DNA of 64,000 nt from JASSUD01 sp031963445 (GTDB lineage Bacteria > Pseudomonadota > Gammaproteobacteria > Burkholderiales > Burkholderiaceae): the NCBI GenBank assembly GCA_031963445.1, contig JASSUH010000002.1, forward strand, positions 1 to 64,000, written 5' to 3'. Shown piece after piece: positions 26,930 through 35,693 of the stretch; the first letter of the stretch is position 1, and every line of letters starts with the position of its first letter. The position numbers and the translations under genes were made by a program. A model generated the notes under the pieces. That model had not been told where the DNA came from. It did not search any database and saw only the letters and a list, made by a program, of their open reading frames with translations.

Positions 26930-29557
26930 TTATCTCTCTTTTATTATTTTATTCGATATCCCTAATTTGACTATTCCACGCCCGTGCTCGTATTCAATGA
27001 GCGCCTTGGCACCAAGTACTGGCACCTTATCTAGTTTTACTATTTGGTGTGCAACGGCAGTCTGCTTTCCAATATCCTGAATAGCGTGCAATCCAGCATT
27101 GGCAACTATTTTCCCACTATATCGATGATTGTCGGACGGGTCGGTTACTACCACTGCTTCTCCGATCGATACTTTTGCCGCTTTAACTGCAGCACTTCTG
27201 ACACGAACTATGTCAACTACGGTGGAGATTTGGGCGCGCACCTGATCTAGCCCTTCGGTTACGTGTAAATCGTTAAAATCTTTACGATTACCCTTCACTC
27301 CAGAAAAAAAAGGAGCCGCTACTTTCGCCCCGTGCAGCAGAGCTGCTTCCCATGCTTTTTCCATGCCCACGTTATTCATGAGAATAGATTGATGATCTTT
27401 TGTGTCTGTATTGATTATTTTACCTATAACTCGAAGATCATCATTGCGTTCTTCGGGCTCTTGGTAAGAGAAATGCAGAGTGCAGTTTGGATTTGAGCGC
27501 AAGCTAATCGCTTCCGAGAAGCCCAGGGCTATTCTAATTTCTCCATCATCGATACCTTCCACGAGCTTGAAACGATCAAGCAACTGGGGGTTATTTAGCA
27601 TTCTTTTGATTTTTTCAAAAGTTACTGCATCGTCATCGGCACAGATAATTTTTTCGATATTGCCAAGCTTCGGCCCAAGTTCCCGCAATACAGAATTAAT
27701 GTTGCCGCTATCAAAGACCTCAATCACTGGCAATTGCGTACTCATATGCAAGCTGGCACATGTTGCATAACCTTCTGCAAAAAGAACTATTTCAGCTCCT
27801 TCAAGATTTCCAATCACATGAAAATTGCCAGATTTTCGCCCACCCTTTTCATATAGCTTGCACTTCTTCGGATCAGCTGAAATATATTGAAGACTCCATA
27901 TTTTCCCATCAACATCACGAAGAGGTGTAACAAGATTATCACCCTCAATCTTCAAACCAAAGCTTGGTACTCTTTTACGATCAAGATAAGGGTGTCTTTT
28001 TGCATCAGGCAGTGCCTCCCATTTTTCAGCGCAACATTCTGCTATACGCTTCTGTGTCTCAGCTAACTCTTTTTCGCGTGAGGCATGGTTTTCTGCCGCT
28101 TGACGCTTGAATCTATTACGTTGTTCGGCGCTTAACTCCGATCCTTTAAAAAACCAAGGCTCCGCATAACCTGTATCAAAGTTCTGAATAAATCCGTTTG
28201 CAAAATCGCCATCCAAGTTAGCGATATACGCCCCTTTAAGAGCCTTTTTATTGCTACTAGTCAATACAGTGGTACGGTGCCATTTGCCATCCATTATCGG
28301 AGAGTTATTAACTACTAAGCCAGACGAGAGCAAGGCATCAGAAAATTGCTTTTCTATTACCTGAGACGATATGCTTAGCGGTACGCCAGCCCATCTTTGA
28401 AGTAACTTGGTCGCAGCTTCTGGCTCGATCTCTTCTGGCACGAACCAACTTTTTTGTTCCTTATCCCACTTTGCACCTATTAACTTTGCCTGTTCCTTTT
28501 CTGAAAATGGAACATTAAGATATCTCCGTTTCTTCTCAACGTTTCCTGGATTACTATCGAGGATTTCAGATATCGGAAATCCTTCCGTTTGTTGCGAGTC
28601 TATTTCATGCAGGTTGCCAAAAGCTTTTGTTAGCGTAATGCGTTCGTTAACTGCTTCTTTTTCCTGCTCATATTCTTTACTCAAGGCAAGTTTCATCACA
28701 TATTCGGTAATCTGCTCCGCGTCCTTAGCTGCTCGGAAAAGCTCATTTTTGTCTTCTTTCAACACTTTGATCCAGGACCCAACATACGACGCATGTTGAC
28801 CAACATCATGCGGAATACCCAATCGATAAGAAAGAAAAAGGCTCGCCATTTCCGCTCGTAACTCTTCTTTGGCATACTCTACAGATCCAAATTTTTTCCC
28901 TAGTTCTCTTCCTAGTCTGGAAGAGTGCGCAGTTGAGTGGCCGATCTCATGAAGAGCTGTAGCGTAATAATTCATTGGACTATTAAATGCCATGCGCGGG
29001 GGCAGATGCACCTCATCATTCAAAATTGAATAGAATGCCCTATCATTCTGGTCATGCAATATCTGAACGCCAGAACGTTGCAGAATATGCTCAGCCATTT
29101 CCATTGGCTCCCACTGGAAACCAGCATTAACTCGATCAATCTCCGGAACATTATCCATCTGGCTAACATTGAATACAGACGCATAAAACACTCGTGGCCG
29201 CTCAAGCGGAACTAAAATATTCTGTATTTCTCCTGTTTTTTCATCTGTCCTTTCTACGACATCCTCAAATTTCCAATATTCAACTGTGGATGACTTTTCA
29301 CCTTTACGGACTTGCCAGCTTTGAGCCTGAGCTTGCTTATACGTGCACCAACGTGGATCTTGATAGCCTTGCATCATCAAGCCAATAATATTTCCACCAC
29401 GATAGGCAGTTCCAGACACAGGGTTAAATGGCATCATTGGCTCTATCACTGAGTTATCCCAAGGTTTTTGCCAAGGTGCAGTACCATTTTCAAGCGCTGC
29501 AATGATCTTATCGGTCAGTTCGAGCCGATAATCTTTCTTCACTTTTTTCTGTTCCAT
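26930..29557 (-). CDS. ArdC-type antirestriction protein fused to DUF5710, Toprim primase and KfrB-like domains
   Basis: 875 residues. Residues 8-290 are ArdC-like: an ssDNA-binding N-terminus (ENGTAPWQKPW, NPVSGTAYRGGN) and a zincin site HEIGH at 203-207. A DUF5710-type segment (RRYLNVPFSEKEQAK, then WDKEQKSWFVP) is at about 345-390. A TraC/DnaG-like Toprim region follows, with the EGYATCASL glutamate near 592 and CADDDA near 639. The KfrB-like tail is at about 811-870 (YSGKIVANAGLHAIQDIGK). ArdC and TraC primases of other plasmids protect and prime the incoming strand and can be carried into the recipient; here both are one chain. The protein ends KIIKER. Confidence 0.88.
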   Translation of the reverse strand: MEQKKVKKDYRLELTDKIIAALENGTAPWQKPWDNSVIEPMMPFNPVSGTAYRGGNIIGLMMQGYQDPRWCTYKQAQAQSWQVRKGEKSSTVEYWKFEDVVERTDEKTGEIQNILVPLERPRVFYASVFNVSQMDNVPEIDRVNAGFQWEPMEMAEHILQRSGVQILHDQNDRAFYSILNDEVHLPPRMAFNSPMNYYATALHEIGHSTAHSSRLGRELGKKFGSVEYAKEELRAEMASLFLSYRLGIPHDVGQHASYVGSWIKVLKEDKNELFRAAKDAEQITEYVMKLALSKEYEQEKEAVNERITLTKAFGNLHEIDSQQTEGFPISEILDSNPGNVEKKRRYLNVPFSEKEQAKLIGAKWDKEQKSWFVPEEIEPEAATKLLQRWAGVPLSISSQVIEKQFSDALLSSGLVVNNSPIMDGKWHRTTVLTSSNKKALKGAYIANLDGDFANGFIQNFDTGYAEPWFFKGSELSAEQRNRFKRQAAENHASREKELAETQKRIAECCAEKWEALPDAKRHPYLDRKRVPSFGLKIEGDNLVTPLRDVDGKIWSLQYISADPKKCKLYEKGGRKSGNFHVIGNLEGAEIVLFAEGYATCASLHMSTQLPVIEVFDSGNINSVLRELGPKLGNIEKIICADDDAVTFEKIKRMLNNPQLLDRFKLVEGIDDGEIRIALGFSEAISLRSNPNCTLHFSYQEPEERNDDLRVIGKIINTDTKDHQSILMNNVGMEKAWEAALLHGAKVAAPFFSGVKGNRKDFNDLHVTEGLDQVRAQISTVVDIVRVRSAAVKAAKVSIGEAVVVTDPSDNHRYSGKIVANAGLHAIQDIGKQTAVAHQIVKLDKVPVLGAKALIEYEHGRGIVKLGISNKIIKER

Positions 29558-29655
29558 CCTGACTCCATATCCAGAATAAAAAATGATTTATTTAAATTTA
29601 GTTAAAACTAGAAAATTGATCTGCTTACCCTCAATTAATAATGCACACCAACTCC

Positions 29656-29811
29656 TCACTCCATCGTGATTTCTGTTGGAATTTCCGGCGTCATCTCGGA
29701 TTCATCAATTCCAGCATCAATAATATTGGTGCCAGACTCTGCCATTTCGTGCATTTCACCTTGCTTGCTTTCCAATTGTGAATTGGCTTTGCTGGGCATT
29801 TCTGTTTCCAT
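29656..29811 (-). CDS. Small acidic protein, 51 residues
   Basis: ATG 29811 has GGAG 6 bases upstream and lies 12 bases after the stop of the LPD7 gene, so it fits the operon. The product is acidic and Met/Glu-rich, with METEMPSKANSQLES at its start and no recognised domain. Its charge and composition resemble the N-terminal part of the preceding LPD7 protein. A DNA-mimic or regulatory role is possible but unproven. Confidence 0.5.
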   Translation of the reverse strand: METEMPSKANSQLESKQGEMHEMAESGTNIIDAGIDESEMTPEIPTEITME

Positions 29812-29823
29812 TCATATCTCCAT

Positions 29824-30768
29824 TTAACGGCTGAATCCATGACCACGGTCTCGTCCTTTGCTTGCCACTCCATATCCCGACTGATATTGAACTTTCAATG
29901 AGCCACGACCGCTTAATGCTTGCGAAAGCTCACTGTTATCAAAGCATTTTTTTTCGTGCAAAACTGCAACCTTGCGTCCCAGGTCTTGCACAAAATGATG
30001 ATCCGTTTCAAGCATGATGGATCCAGAATAGCAACCGACCTCTTCGTTTGTTTGCTGTAAACCGGCACCCTTTTTAATCGCAAAATTTATAGCTTTGATG
30101 CGTGACTCTTCCACACTTTTGTCGTCCAATTTCTGAATATTTTGCGCCGCTGCGAGTCTCTTAAGATCACTGTCGTTTGCTTCATATCCAACTACCTCAA
30201 GACCAGCCATGCGTGCATGAAACCAAGCTTCACTCCGGAATTTTTCTGTACCTATGACCTCAATGGCTTCCCACCCTTTAAATTTGGCTAGCTCAACACC
30301 AGCCTGGAAGGCATCCATCTGCTTATCGATAAAGCGGATTTGCTCAATCTCGTCAACTAAAGCAACCCGCATTTCTCCCTGTCGACGATATTCGCCTTTC
30401 TCTCCAAGCACAAAACGTCTGTTCAAGAGCTGTACCGGAGATTTCGAGACCATTGTCTGAGCATTTTTAGATGGATCTGCCTTGATGATTCTGCCATCTT
30501 CGCTGCTGCCCCCCTTCTGAGCCTCACCTAGATCTTTTGATGGCACCTTGACCTTAGCTGGACGAATAGCGTTCTCAACTTGCTTGGTTTCGTCAGCACT
30601 AAAAATCTCTGTATCTAGTTCCATCAGTTTTTCGTTGACAGGCTCCTCAGTGGCTATTGGTGCATCATTGACAAGGCCGATTGTGTTCTGTGCGTCATGC
30701 GTTTTGACAGGGAACAATTCCGATTCCAATTGCACCTCCGAATTCTCTGACTTAGTTTCGGTTGTCAT
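29824..30768 (-). CDS. LPD7-domain protein with a KfrB-like tail
   Basis: 314 residues. The first 110 are acidic and probably disordered. Residues about 125-205 carry an LPD7-type domain (VDEIEQIRF, AGVELAKFKGWEAIEVIGTE, FRSEAWFHARMAGLEVVGYE), a module found in large plasmid relaxase/primase proteins. The KfrB-like tail follows (YSGSIMLETDHHFVQDLGR, AVLHE, KVQYQSGYG), ending GHGFSR. It lies in the operon between the HARP-like gene and the ArdC/Toprim gene and may accompany the transferred strand or relaxosome; that is inference. Confidence 0.82.
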   Translation of the reverse strand: MTTETKSENSEVQLESELFPVKTHDAQNTIGLVNDAPIATEEPVNEKLMELDTEIFSADETKQVENAIRPAKVKVPSKDLGEAQKGGSSEDGRIIKADPSKNAQTMVSKSPVQLLNRRFVLGEKGEYRRQGEMRVALVDEIEQIRFIDKQMDAFQAGVELAKFKGWEAIEVIGTEKFRSEAWFHARMAGLEVVGYEANDSDLKRLAAAQNIQKLDDKSVEESRIKAINFAIKKGAGLQQTNEEVGCYSGSIMLETDHHFVQDLGRKVAVLHEKKCFDNSELSQALSGRGSLKVQYQSGYGVASKGRDRGHGFSR

Positions 30769-30834
30769 CTGAATGCTCCTATTAATAAAAATTTATCAGA
30801 AAGTGGGCTAATACAGCTAATAACCCCAGGCTCC

Positions 30835-31941
30835 TTAACGTTCAACCCCCTGTTCCTTCTGCAAAGACTTATTAGTTACTTGTCCCCGACCTTTTTGATA
30901 AGTTACTCTCATTGAACTACCAACATCAATTTCGCTATTGAGCGATGTAGTCCGATGAACAGTCATGTACTCTTTTCCAGTATGTTGCAAAACATAGCGA
31001 TCATTTTTGGCAAGCACCTTTCCTGAATAACTTTGATCATCTTTAATAAAAGCATCTTTCACTTTAGCTTCGTCTATTTTGCTTTGGGCCACTTGCTCAA
31101 TCTGCTCACGATCAGCGCGGTCAGCAACGAATTCCTTACGCATTTCGTTTACAGCACGAGCAACGAATGGTTGCAAACCGGCTTCGATTTCCCAAACACG
31201 CTCCTCTTTATTGAACTCACATCCGATAATTCTTTGCACCCTCTCCTGAAGAACTGGGTTGTAATCGAATGACACTTTGTATTTACCATCATGCTCGACC
31301 ACCTTGATACCATCAACATATTTACCCAATGACTCATCCAACTTCTCCGTTAACGTTTTACCACGCTCGGAGACCTTGCCTCGCCCTTTCTCGTCATATT
31401 GAATAACGACGTTATCTCCCTTAAAAAGCGGCTGGTCTAAATCCATCATGTCATGCATTCTAATGAATGCAGCCCCGTCTTCACGGCCAAAACCTAGCAG
31501 CTGAGCTGCAAACCTTACATTTACATTAATGATTTTTCCGGCGGTCGGCGTTTCTGGGTCACGGTAGTAACTGATCATTGGCTCGATGGATACATCCGTT
31601 CCATTTGCGTGCATTAGCAGCTGCGCAGAGCGCCGGGCACGTTGCTCAAGATCAACAGACTGAGACTCCACGAACTGAATCTCATTATTCATATTGCGTA
31701 ACGCAACAAACAAAGCATCATAATCTTCCAAATTAACTTTCCACTCTCTAGCAGACCTATCGAATTGCGCACTTCTGATAGTTTGCATCTCGCGGACCAA
31801 AGATAAGTTGTATGGAAATTTCACAGAGTATATTTTTTCATTTTCGTCAAATAAAACCTCAATGAGGTTATCAGCACCTTTCAGAGGATTTTTCTGCTGT
31901 TTTTTAAAATTCTCGTCTGCTTCAGTCATGTTACAATCCAA
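30835..31941 (-). CDS. HARP/DUF5710-like protein with a KfrB-like tail
   Basis: 368 residues. Two similar segments (about 32-78: YSVKFPYNLSLVREMQTI, then FDRSAREWKV; about 220-265: YKVSFDYNPVLQERVQRI, then FNKEERVWEI) have the pattern of HARP or DUF5710 modules, small domains associated with nucleic-acid enzymes. A middle region is unassigned. The KfrB-like tail is at about 302-360 (YSGKVLAKNDRYVLQHTGK, MTVHRT, RVTYQKGRGQV), ending QGVER. It is the second gene of the regulatory/transfer operon. Function unknown; ssDNA or fork binding is plausible. Confidence 0.78.
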   Translation of the reverse strand: MDCNMTEADENFKKQQKNPLKGADNLIEVLFDENEKIYSVKFPYNLSLVREMQTIRSAQFDRSAREWKVNLEDYDALFVALRNMNNEIQFVESQSVDLEQRARRSAQLLMHANGTDVSIEPMISYYRDPETPTAGKIINVNVRFAAQLLGFGREDGAAFIRMHDMMDLDQPLFKGDNVVIQYDEKGRGKVSERGKTLTEKLDESLGKYVDGIKVVEHDGKYKVSFDYNPVLQERVQRIIGCEFNKEERVWEIEAGLQPFVARAVNEMRKEFVADRADREQIEQVAQSKIDEAKVKDAFIKDDQSYSGKVLAKNDRYVLQHTGKEYMTVHRTTSLNSEIDVGSSMRVTYQKGRGQVTNKSLQKEQGVER

Positions 31942-32035
31942 TTTGTAATTTAATTAAATTATTAAAATATAAAAAACAAGCTAACCCCTTATTTTTTTAC
32001 TTTGATGACAATCCAGTTAGCAAGTACCTCCCCCA

Positions 32036-32539
32036 TTACCGAGAATGACCGCCCCGCTCACGTGCCCGCTCAACTACCGTCCCTTGGCTATTTTCATACT
32101 GTATTGCCACAGATTTCCCAACGGCTGGCACCTTATCTAATTTGGCCAGCTCATGCACAGCCACAGATCCGCGCCCAAGTGACTGCACCAAATGGAAATC
32201 CGTCCTGGCAATCACCATTCCCACCATTTTGGGCTGACTAACAGGCTTAACAATATCTATCTGATCGCCCAATTGATCTCTTGCAGCCTTTACTGCGAAG
32301 GCATAACTAGCATCAATCGCCCCAATTTGTTCATTAATGCTCGGCATGCTGATAGGGTGTTTTTGCTCTGCTTTTTGCATAGACTCCATAATAGAGTTCA
32401 TTCTCTGCTTGGACATGCCCATCTCGTTGGCTGCATCAATCTTGCTCATACCTTTCACGTATACCAAGCGAGCCGCATCCCGAGCTCGATCGCGTAAGCT
32501 TGTATGCCTCAACAATTCAACAAAATCCTCTTCTGTCAT
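32036..32539 (-). CDS. KorA/TrfB-like DNA-binding domain fused to a KfrB-like domain
   Basis: 167 residues. Residues 1-60 (TEEDFVELL, ARDAARLVYVKGMSKIDAAN and EMGMSKQRMNSIMESM) match the TrfB/KorA helix-turn-helix family of IncP global regulators. Residues about 105-160 are the KfrB-like domain (MVGMVIARTDFHLVQSLGR, VAVHEL, VAIQYENSQGTV), ending RERGGHSR. On IncP plasmids KorA and KfrB are separate regulators of replication, partition and transfer genes. It is a candidate master regulator; the tandem 11-bp repeats at 32916-32940 upstream of the operon may be among its targets. Confidence 0.82.
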   Translation of the reverse strand: MTEEDFVELLRHTSLRDRARDAARLVYVKGMSKIDAANEMGMSKQRMNSIMESMQKAEQKHPISMPSINEQIGAIDASYAFAVKAARDQLGDQIDIVKPVSQPKMVGMVIARTDFHLVQSLGRGSVAVHELAKLDKVPAVGKSVAIQYENSQGTVVERARERGGHSR

Positions 32540-32565
32540 TCCATATATTCCAAACTAACATCGCA

Positions 32566-32865
32566 TTACTCAATTATACGGCGAGGCTCAACACTGTCGA
32601 AATGTTCATCAAACTCTTCCACTGCCTTTGTCCAGATATTTTCCAACCAAGACATATAAACAGTCATGTCAACAGACCCGTCAGGATTAGTTTGAAACGG
32701 CAACGACTTATCTTCAAACACGAGCGCTAAGATTTCCGGCGAAACCACGGAATTCATATCAGCCCCGTAACTATCGATGGCGTTAAGTTTATCTATAACC
32801 ATTGTTACGGTCGTGCCTTTGAAACTCTGCATTGCAATCTCCCTAACTGGGTCCACAGCGAACAT
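32566..32865 (-). CDS. Hypothetical protein at the head of the KorA/KfrB operon
   Basis: About 99 residues from ATG 32865, which has AAAGGAG 5 bases upstream. ATG 32832 with GGGAG 6 bases upstream is a possible second start. The product is acidic and soluble, with no recognised domain. It is the first gene of the minus-strand operon running to 23328, 26 bases before the KorA-like gene. A small regulatory partner would fit the position. Confidence 0.6.
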   Translation of the reverse strand: MFAVDPVREIAMQSFKGTTVTMVIDKLNAIDSYGADMNSVVSPEILALVFEDKSLPFQTNPDGSVDMTVYMSWLENIWTKAVEEFDEHFDSVEPRRIIE

Positions 32866-32915
32866 CACCTCTCCTTTAGCAGGTATAGTATGTGAGAAAA
32901 AATAAAAAGTAAATA

Positions 32916-32940
32916 GTTAGTAAACGGTTAGTAAACGGTT
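32916..32940. repeat. Tandem 11-bp repeat upstream of the KorA/KfrB operon
   Basis: GTTAGTAAACG occurs twice in tandem (32916-32926, 32927-32937) and a third copy starts (GTT). The one-turn spacing puts the copies on one face of the DNA. The location, about 50-75 bases before the operon's first gene, fits an operator array. Confidence 0.7.
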
Positions 32941-33050
32941 TTTTTGTTTTCTATTTTTAGAATAATTCAAATACTTGAAATACTATTCGCTGAATTAAAT
33001 ACAATTTTTATTACACAAAAATTTGATTTTTCGGATATTACGCTGCTTTA

Positions 33051-34532
33051 TTAGCCAAGATCGACCCACTGGCAATTACTTTGCAGCTTTCCAGCCACTT
33101 TCATCTGCACCACCATCCTTTTTTTAGGAATAATAAATTTTAATGCCTCTTCATTAACCCCTAGCTTCCTTATTGCCATTGGCCAGAAAAATTTATCTAT
33201 GCCAAGTAAAATCTTCGTACCTACACCTGATATCAAATCATCTGGGAAATGGGTTGGTGCCTGCGAAGCCAAAATAACTGCTACCCCGAATTTGCGAGCC
33301 TCTTTGACAAATTTATTTAGAATATTCTCAGGCTCATCGCCTGTGAACAAATGCGCCTCATCGAGATTTATTACTTCCACGATGTTATCTTGCACGCCGC
33401 GTTGAATAGCATTTGCAAAGATAGCTTCCAGCCGAAAAGTTACAAACAGTTTCTTTTCGTCTTCATTTAGCGCTTTAATGTCATAACACCAAACGCTTGC
33501 TTTAGGATCAAATGGTGGAGGAGTGTTCCTAAAGATGCCTGTTGCGTTGAGATTTTCTAGTCGATTCACCACTGACTTCATTACATCAACGCTATCATAT
33601 TTAATTAAATCATCAAGCTCACGACCAGATGGAACAGCGTTCACATATTCAGTATATGTCTCAATCGCCCTGTCCCTGGCCATATCAAGCGCCTTGGCCA
33701 GCTTGTCCGCATCCGGGGCGTTTTCTCCGCACTTCATAACCGAAATTTGCTTAGCTTTATAGGCGCGAGATGCTTTAGTGAAGGCTTCAAGAGAACTCAT
33801 CGTTGCTTGATTCGCACCAAAAAACATGGCCTTTAGGCGCTGTTTACTGAAACGAACGGCATCGAGCAAAGTAGGAAAGTGTTTTCCAAAAGGCTTAGGT
33901 GACCAGCGCAAAAGAGGCCCTCCATACTGATCCTCCTTTACATACCAAGCTTTTACTTCACTGTCCCATTGAGCACCAGCATTTTTAGCACGCTCTTTTT
34001 CTTCAAAAGGAACATCAAGATAAATTCTCCCTTCTTTACCCGACACCGTACCACTTGTTTCATTCTTGCAGATCCACGACTCAGGGTCATCCAATTTAAA
34101 GCCATTTGCCTCATACAAGTCGGTAAGAATATGACGCAATACCGCCTCTTGTTTCGGTCCAAGCTTTATAGATGTCCGATTGATAGCAGAAATGAATCCC
34201 TGGATGCGTTTGCGTACCCCACCAAAATTTCTATCAGGGTTTATTTCGAGAGGATTAAAGCCGAAGTCGGTAGATTCACTAAACATTACCGTCGAGGTAT
34301 CCGGGACACTAATGTCTTCACCTCCATGTACACCAAATACATGAAACCTTACTGGAACTCGGCTGCTCTCCCGCATTTCACTGATAAGTTTTCTCAGCTG
34401 GTAGGTTTTTCCACTTCCAGAATCACCAAGCAAAATAACATGGCCATTAATCAGGCGAGCACTCTCCCACTTCACAGCCACCTGCTTCCCGAGCTTTAAT
34501 TCAGCAACATTGAGCCCGAAATTAATTTCCAC
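33051..34532 (-). CDS. HerA-like ATPase with an inserted DUF5710 module
   Basis: 493 residues. Walker A GDSGSGKT lies near 36-43 and Walker B EVINLDEAHLF near 387, followed by a SQAPTHFPDD arginine/glutamine segment typical of HerA/VirB4-like motors. Between them (about 167-212) sits a DUF5710-type insert (YLDVPFEEKERAK, WDSEVKAWYV) like that in the ArdC/Toprim protein. It is the fourth gene after the RHH-like gene, ParA and ParB. HerA-family motors move or process DNA, or load substrates. The ParAB linkage suggests a role in partition or transfer start, which is inference. Confidence 0.85.
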   Translation of the reverse strand: MEINFGLNVAELKLGKQVAVKWESARLINGHVILLGDSGSGKTYQLRKLISEMRESSRVPVRFHVFGVHGGEDISVPDTSTVMFSESTDFGFNPLEINPDRNFGGVRKRIQGFISAINRTSIKLGPKQEAVLRHILTDLYEANGFKLDDPESWICKNETSGTVSGKEGRIYLDVPFEEKERAKNAGAQWDSEVKAWYVKEDQYGGPLLRWSPKPFGKHFPTLLDAVRFSKQRLKAMFFGANQATMSSLEAFTKASRAYKAKQISVMKCGENAPDADKLAKALDMARDRAIETYTEYVNAVPSGRELDDLIKYDSVDVMKSVVNRLENLNATGIFRNTPPPFDPKASVWCYDIKALNEDEKKLFVTFRLEAIFANAIQRGVQDNIVEVINLDEAHLFTGDEPENILNKFVKEARKFGVAVILASQAPTHFPDDLISGVGTKILLGIDKFFWPMAIRKLGVNEEALKFIIPKKRMVVQMKVAGKLQSNCQWVDLG

Positions 34533-34570
34533 TGTATTACCACCTTATTCTCTAAGTTTTTTACACAGTA

Positions 34571-35683
34571 TCACTGCTTCTCGACAAGTAATTTTGACAA
34601 AATCATGACCAATAAATTATCGTCTTCAGGCACCTCACCACCAAGCAGCTCAATCGCAATACGCATTTCTTCAACCGGAAGCATCATGGACACTATAGCG
34701 TTTGGGATTTTTGTTTTTTTATGCAGAGCAATAAGCTGATTGACCGTCAGCTTGAGCTCTCGCTTTGCGAGCACGGAGGCACCCAAGCTTTTATAGTCAG
34801 AAGGAATAACAGCTTCTCCACCATGATCGATAATCGTTTTGCGAGATACCCCAGGCTGATAGCTCCCTTCTTCTGACGGTTGATCATCGAGAAAGTTTTG
34901 CACTGTCATAGCCAGATCCTGACTAATTCCAAGCTTAGCCATTGCTTCGGTTGCGCTACCCAACTCAGGAATCATCGGCGGCACTAAACCACCACTACTG
35001 GCTTTCCTGGCATTCGCTATATCCACAGAAGTCAATGGACGGTCCTCGTTCAAAGATTTTTCTCTGAGCTCTTCTCGTTTGCTTTCTGGTAATGCCTTGA
35101 ATTTCTCTAATACCGATGCGCGTTTAATAATCCCGGTTTCCACTACATGCGCCCACTCTGGGTCAACAAACGCTAGAACACGAGAGATATAGCTCTTATT
35201 ACAATTAATCAGTTTGGCGACATTCTGTTTTTTAAGCTGAGGATACTCTTGAAAGATTTTTTTCAAACTTGTTCCAACTTCAATATCGGTTAAATTACGA
35301 CGCTGCAAATTTTCTGATAATTGAATCAAGCGTAACTTTGCATCTGCCAGGTCTTGCCGAATAATTGCCTGAATCGTCTCAGAATTTTCTACGCTACGCG
35401 AGTTGTTAAGCTTCACGGCACGCCAACGACGCTCACCAGCTATAATCTGGTAACGACCATTTCCTTTTTCCTTGACAGCAATCGGTTGGATTTGACCATT
35501 ACTGGCAATGTCGCTCGCAAGCTCCTCCAAGGCCTCTCGCTCTTCTGGATCAACCATTCCATCAACCGCGTGAAAAGTCATACGTGGCTGCTCAGGATCT
35601 GGATCAATAAGATTGATCGGCAGGTTGGTGATTTGGTGCTGTGGCACATCAATGTCATTCAAGAAATCAAGAGTGCTAGTCAT
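34571..35683 (-). CDS. parB: ParB/KorB-type partition protein
   Basis: 370 residues. The N-terminal ParB/Srx nuclease-like box is clear (LIDPDPEQPR, ASNGQIQPIAV, YQIIAGERRWRAV). The HTH region follows (VGTSLKKIFQEYPQLKKQNVAKLINCNKSYISRV is split here as two helices). A C-terminal part of about 150 residues resembles the KorB end. ParB binds centromere sites and, in KorB types, operators as well. It starts 10 bases after parA. Palindromes at 36727-36783 and 46265-46308 are candidate binding sites. Confidence 0.92.
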   Translation of the reverse strand: MTSTLDFLNDIDVPQHQITNLPINLIDPDPEQPRMTFHAVDGMVDPEEREALEELASDIASNGQIQPIAVKEKGNGRYQIIAGERRWRAVKLNNSRSVENSETIQAIIRQDLADAKLRLIQLSENLQRRNLTDIEVGTSLKKIFQEYPQLKKQNVAKLINCNKSYISRVLAFVDPEWAHVVETGIIKRASVLEKFKALPESKREELREKSLNEDRPLTSVDIANARKASSGGLVPPMIPELGSATEAMAKLGISQDLAMTVQNFLDDQPSEEGSYQPGVSRKTIIDHGGEAVIPSDYKSLGASVLAKRELKLTVNQLIALHKKTKIPNAIVSMMLPVEEMRIAIELLGGEVPEDDNLLVMILSKLLVEKQ

Positions 35684-35693
35684 ATTTATATCC

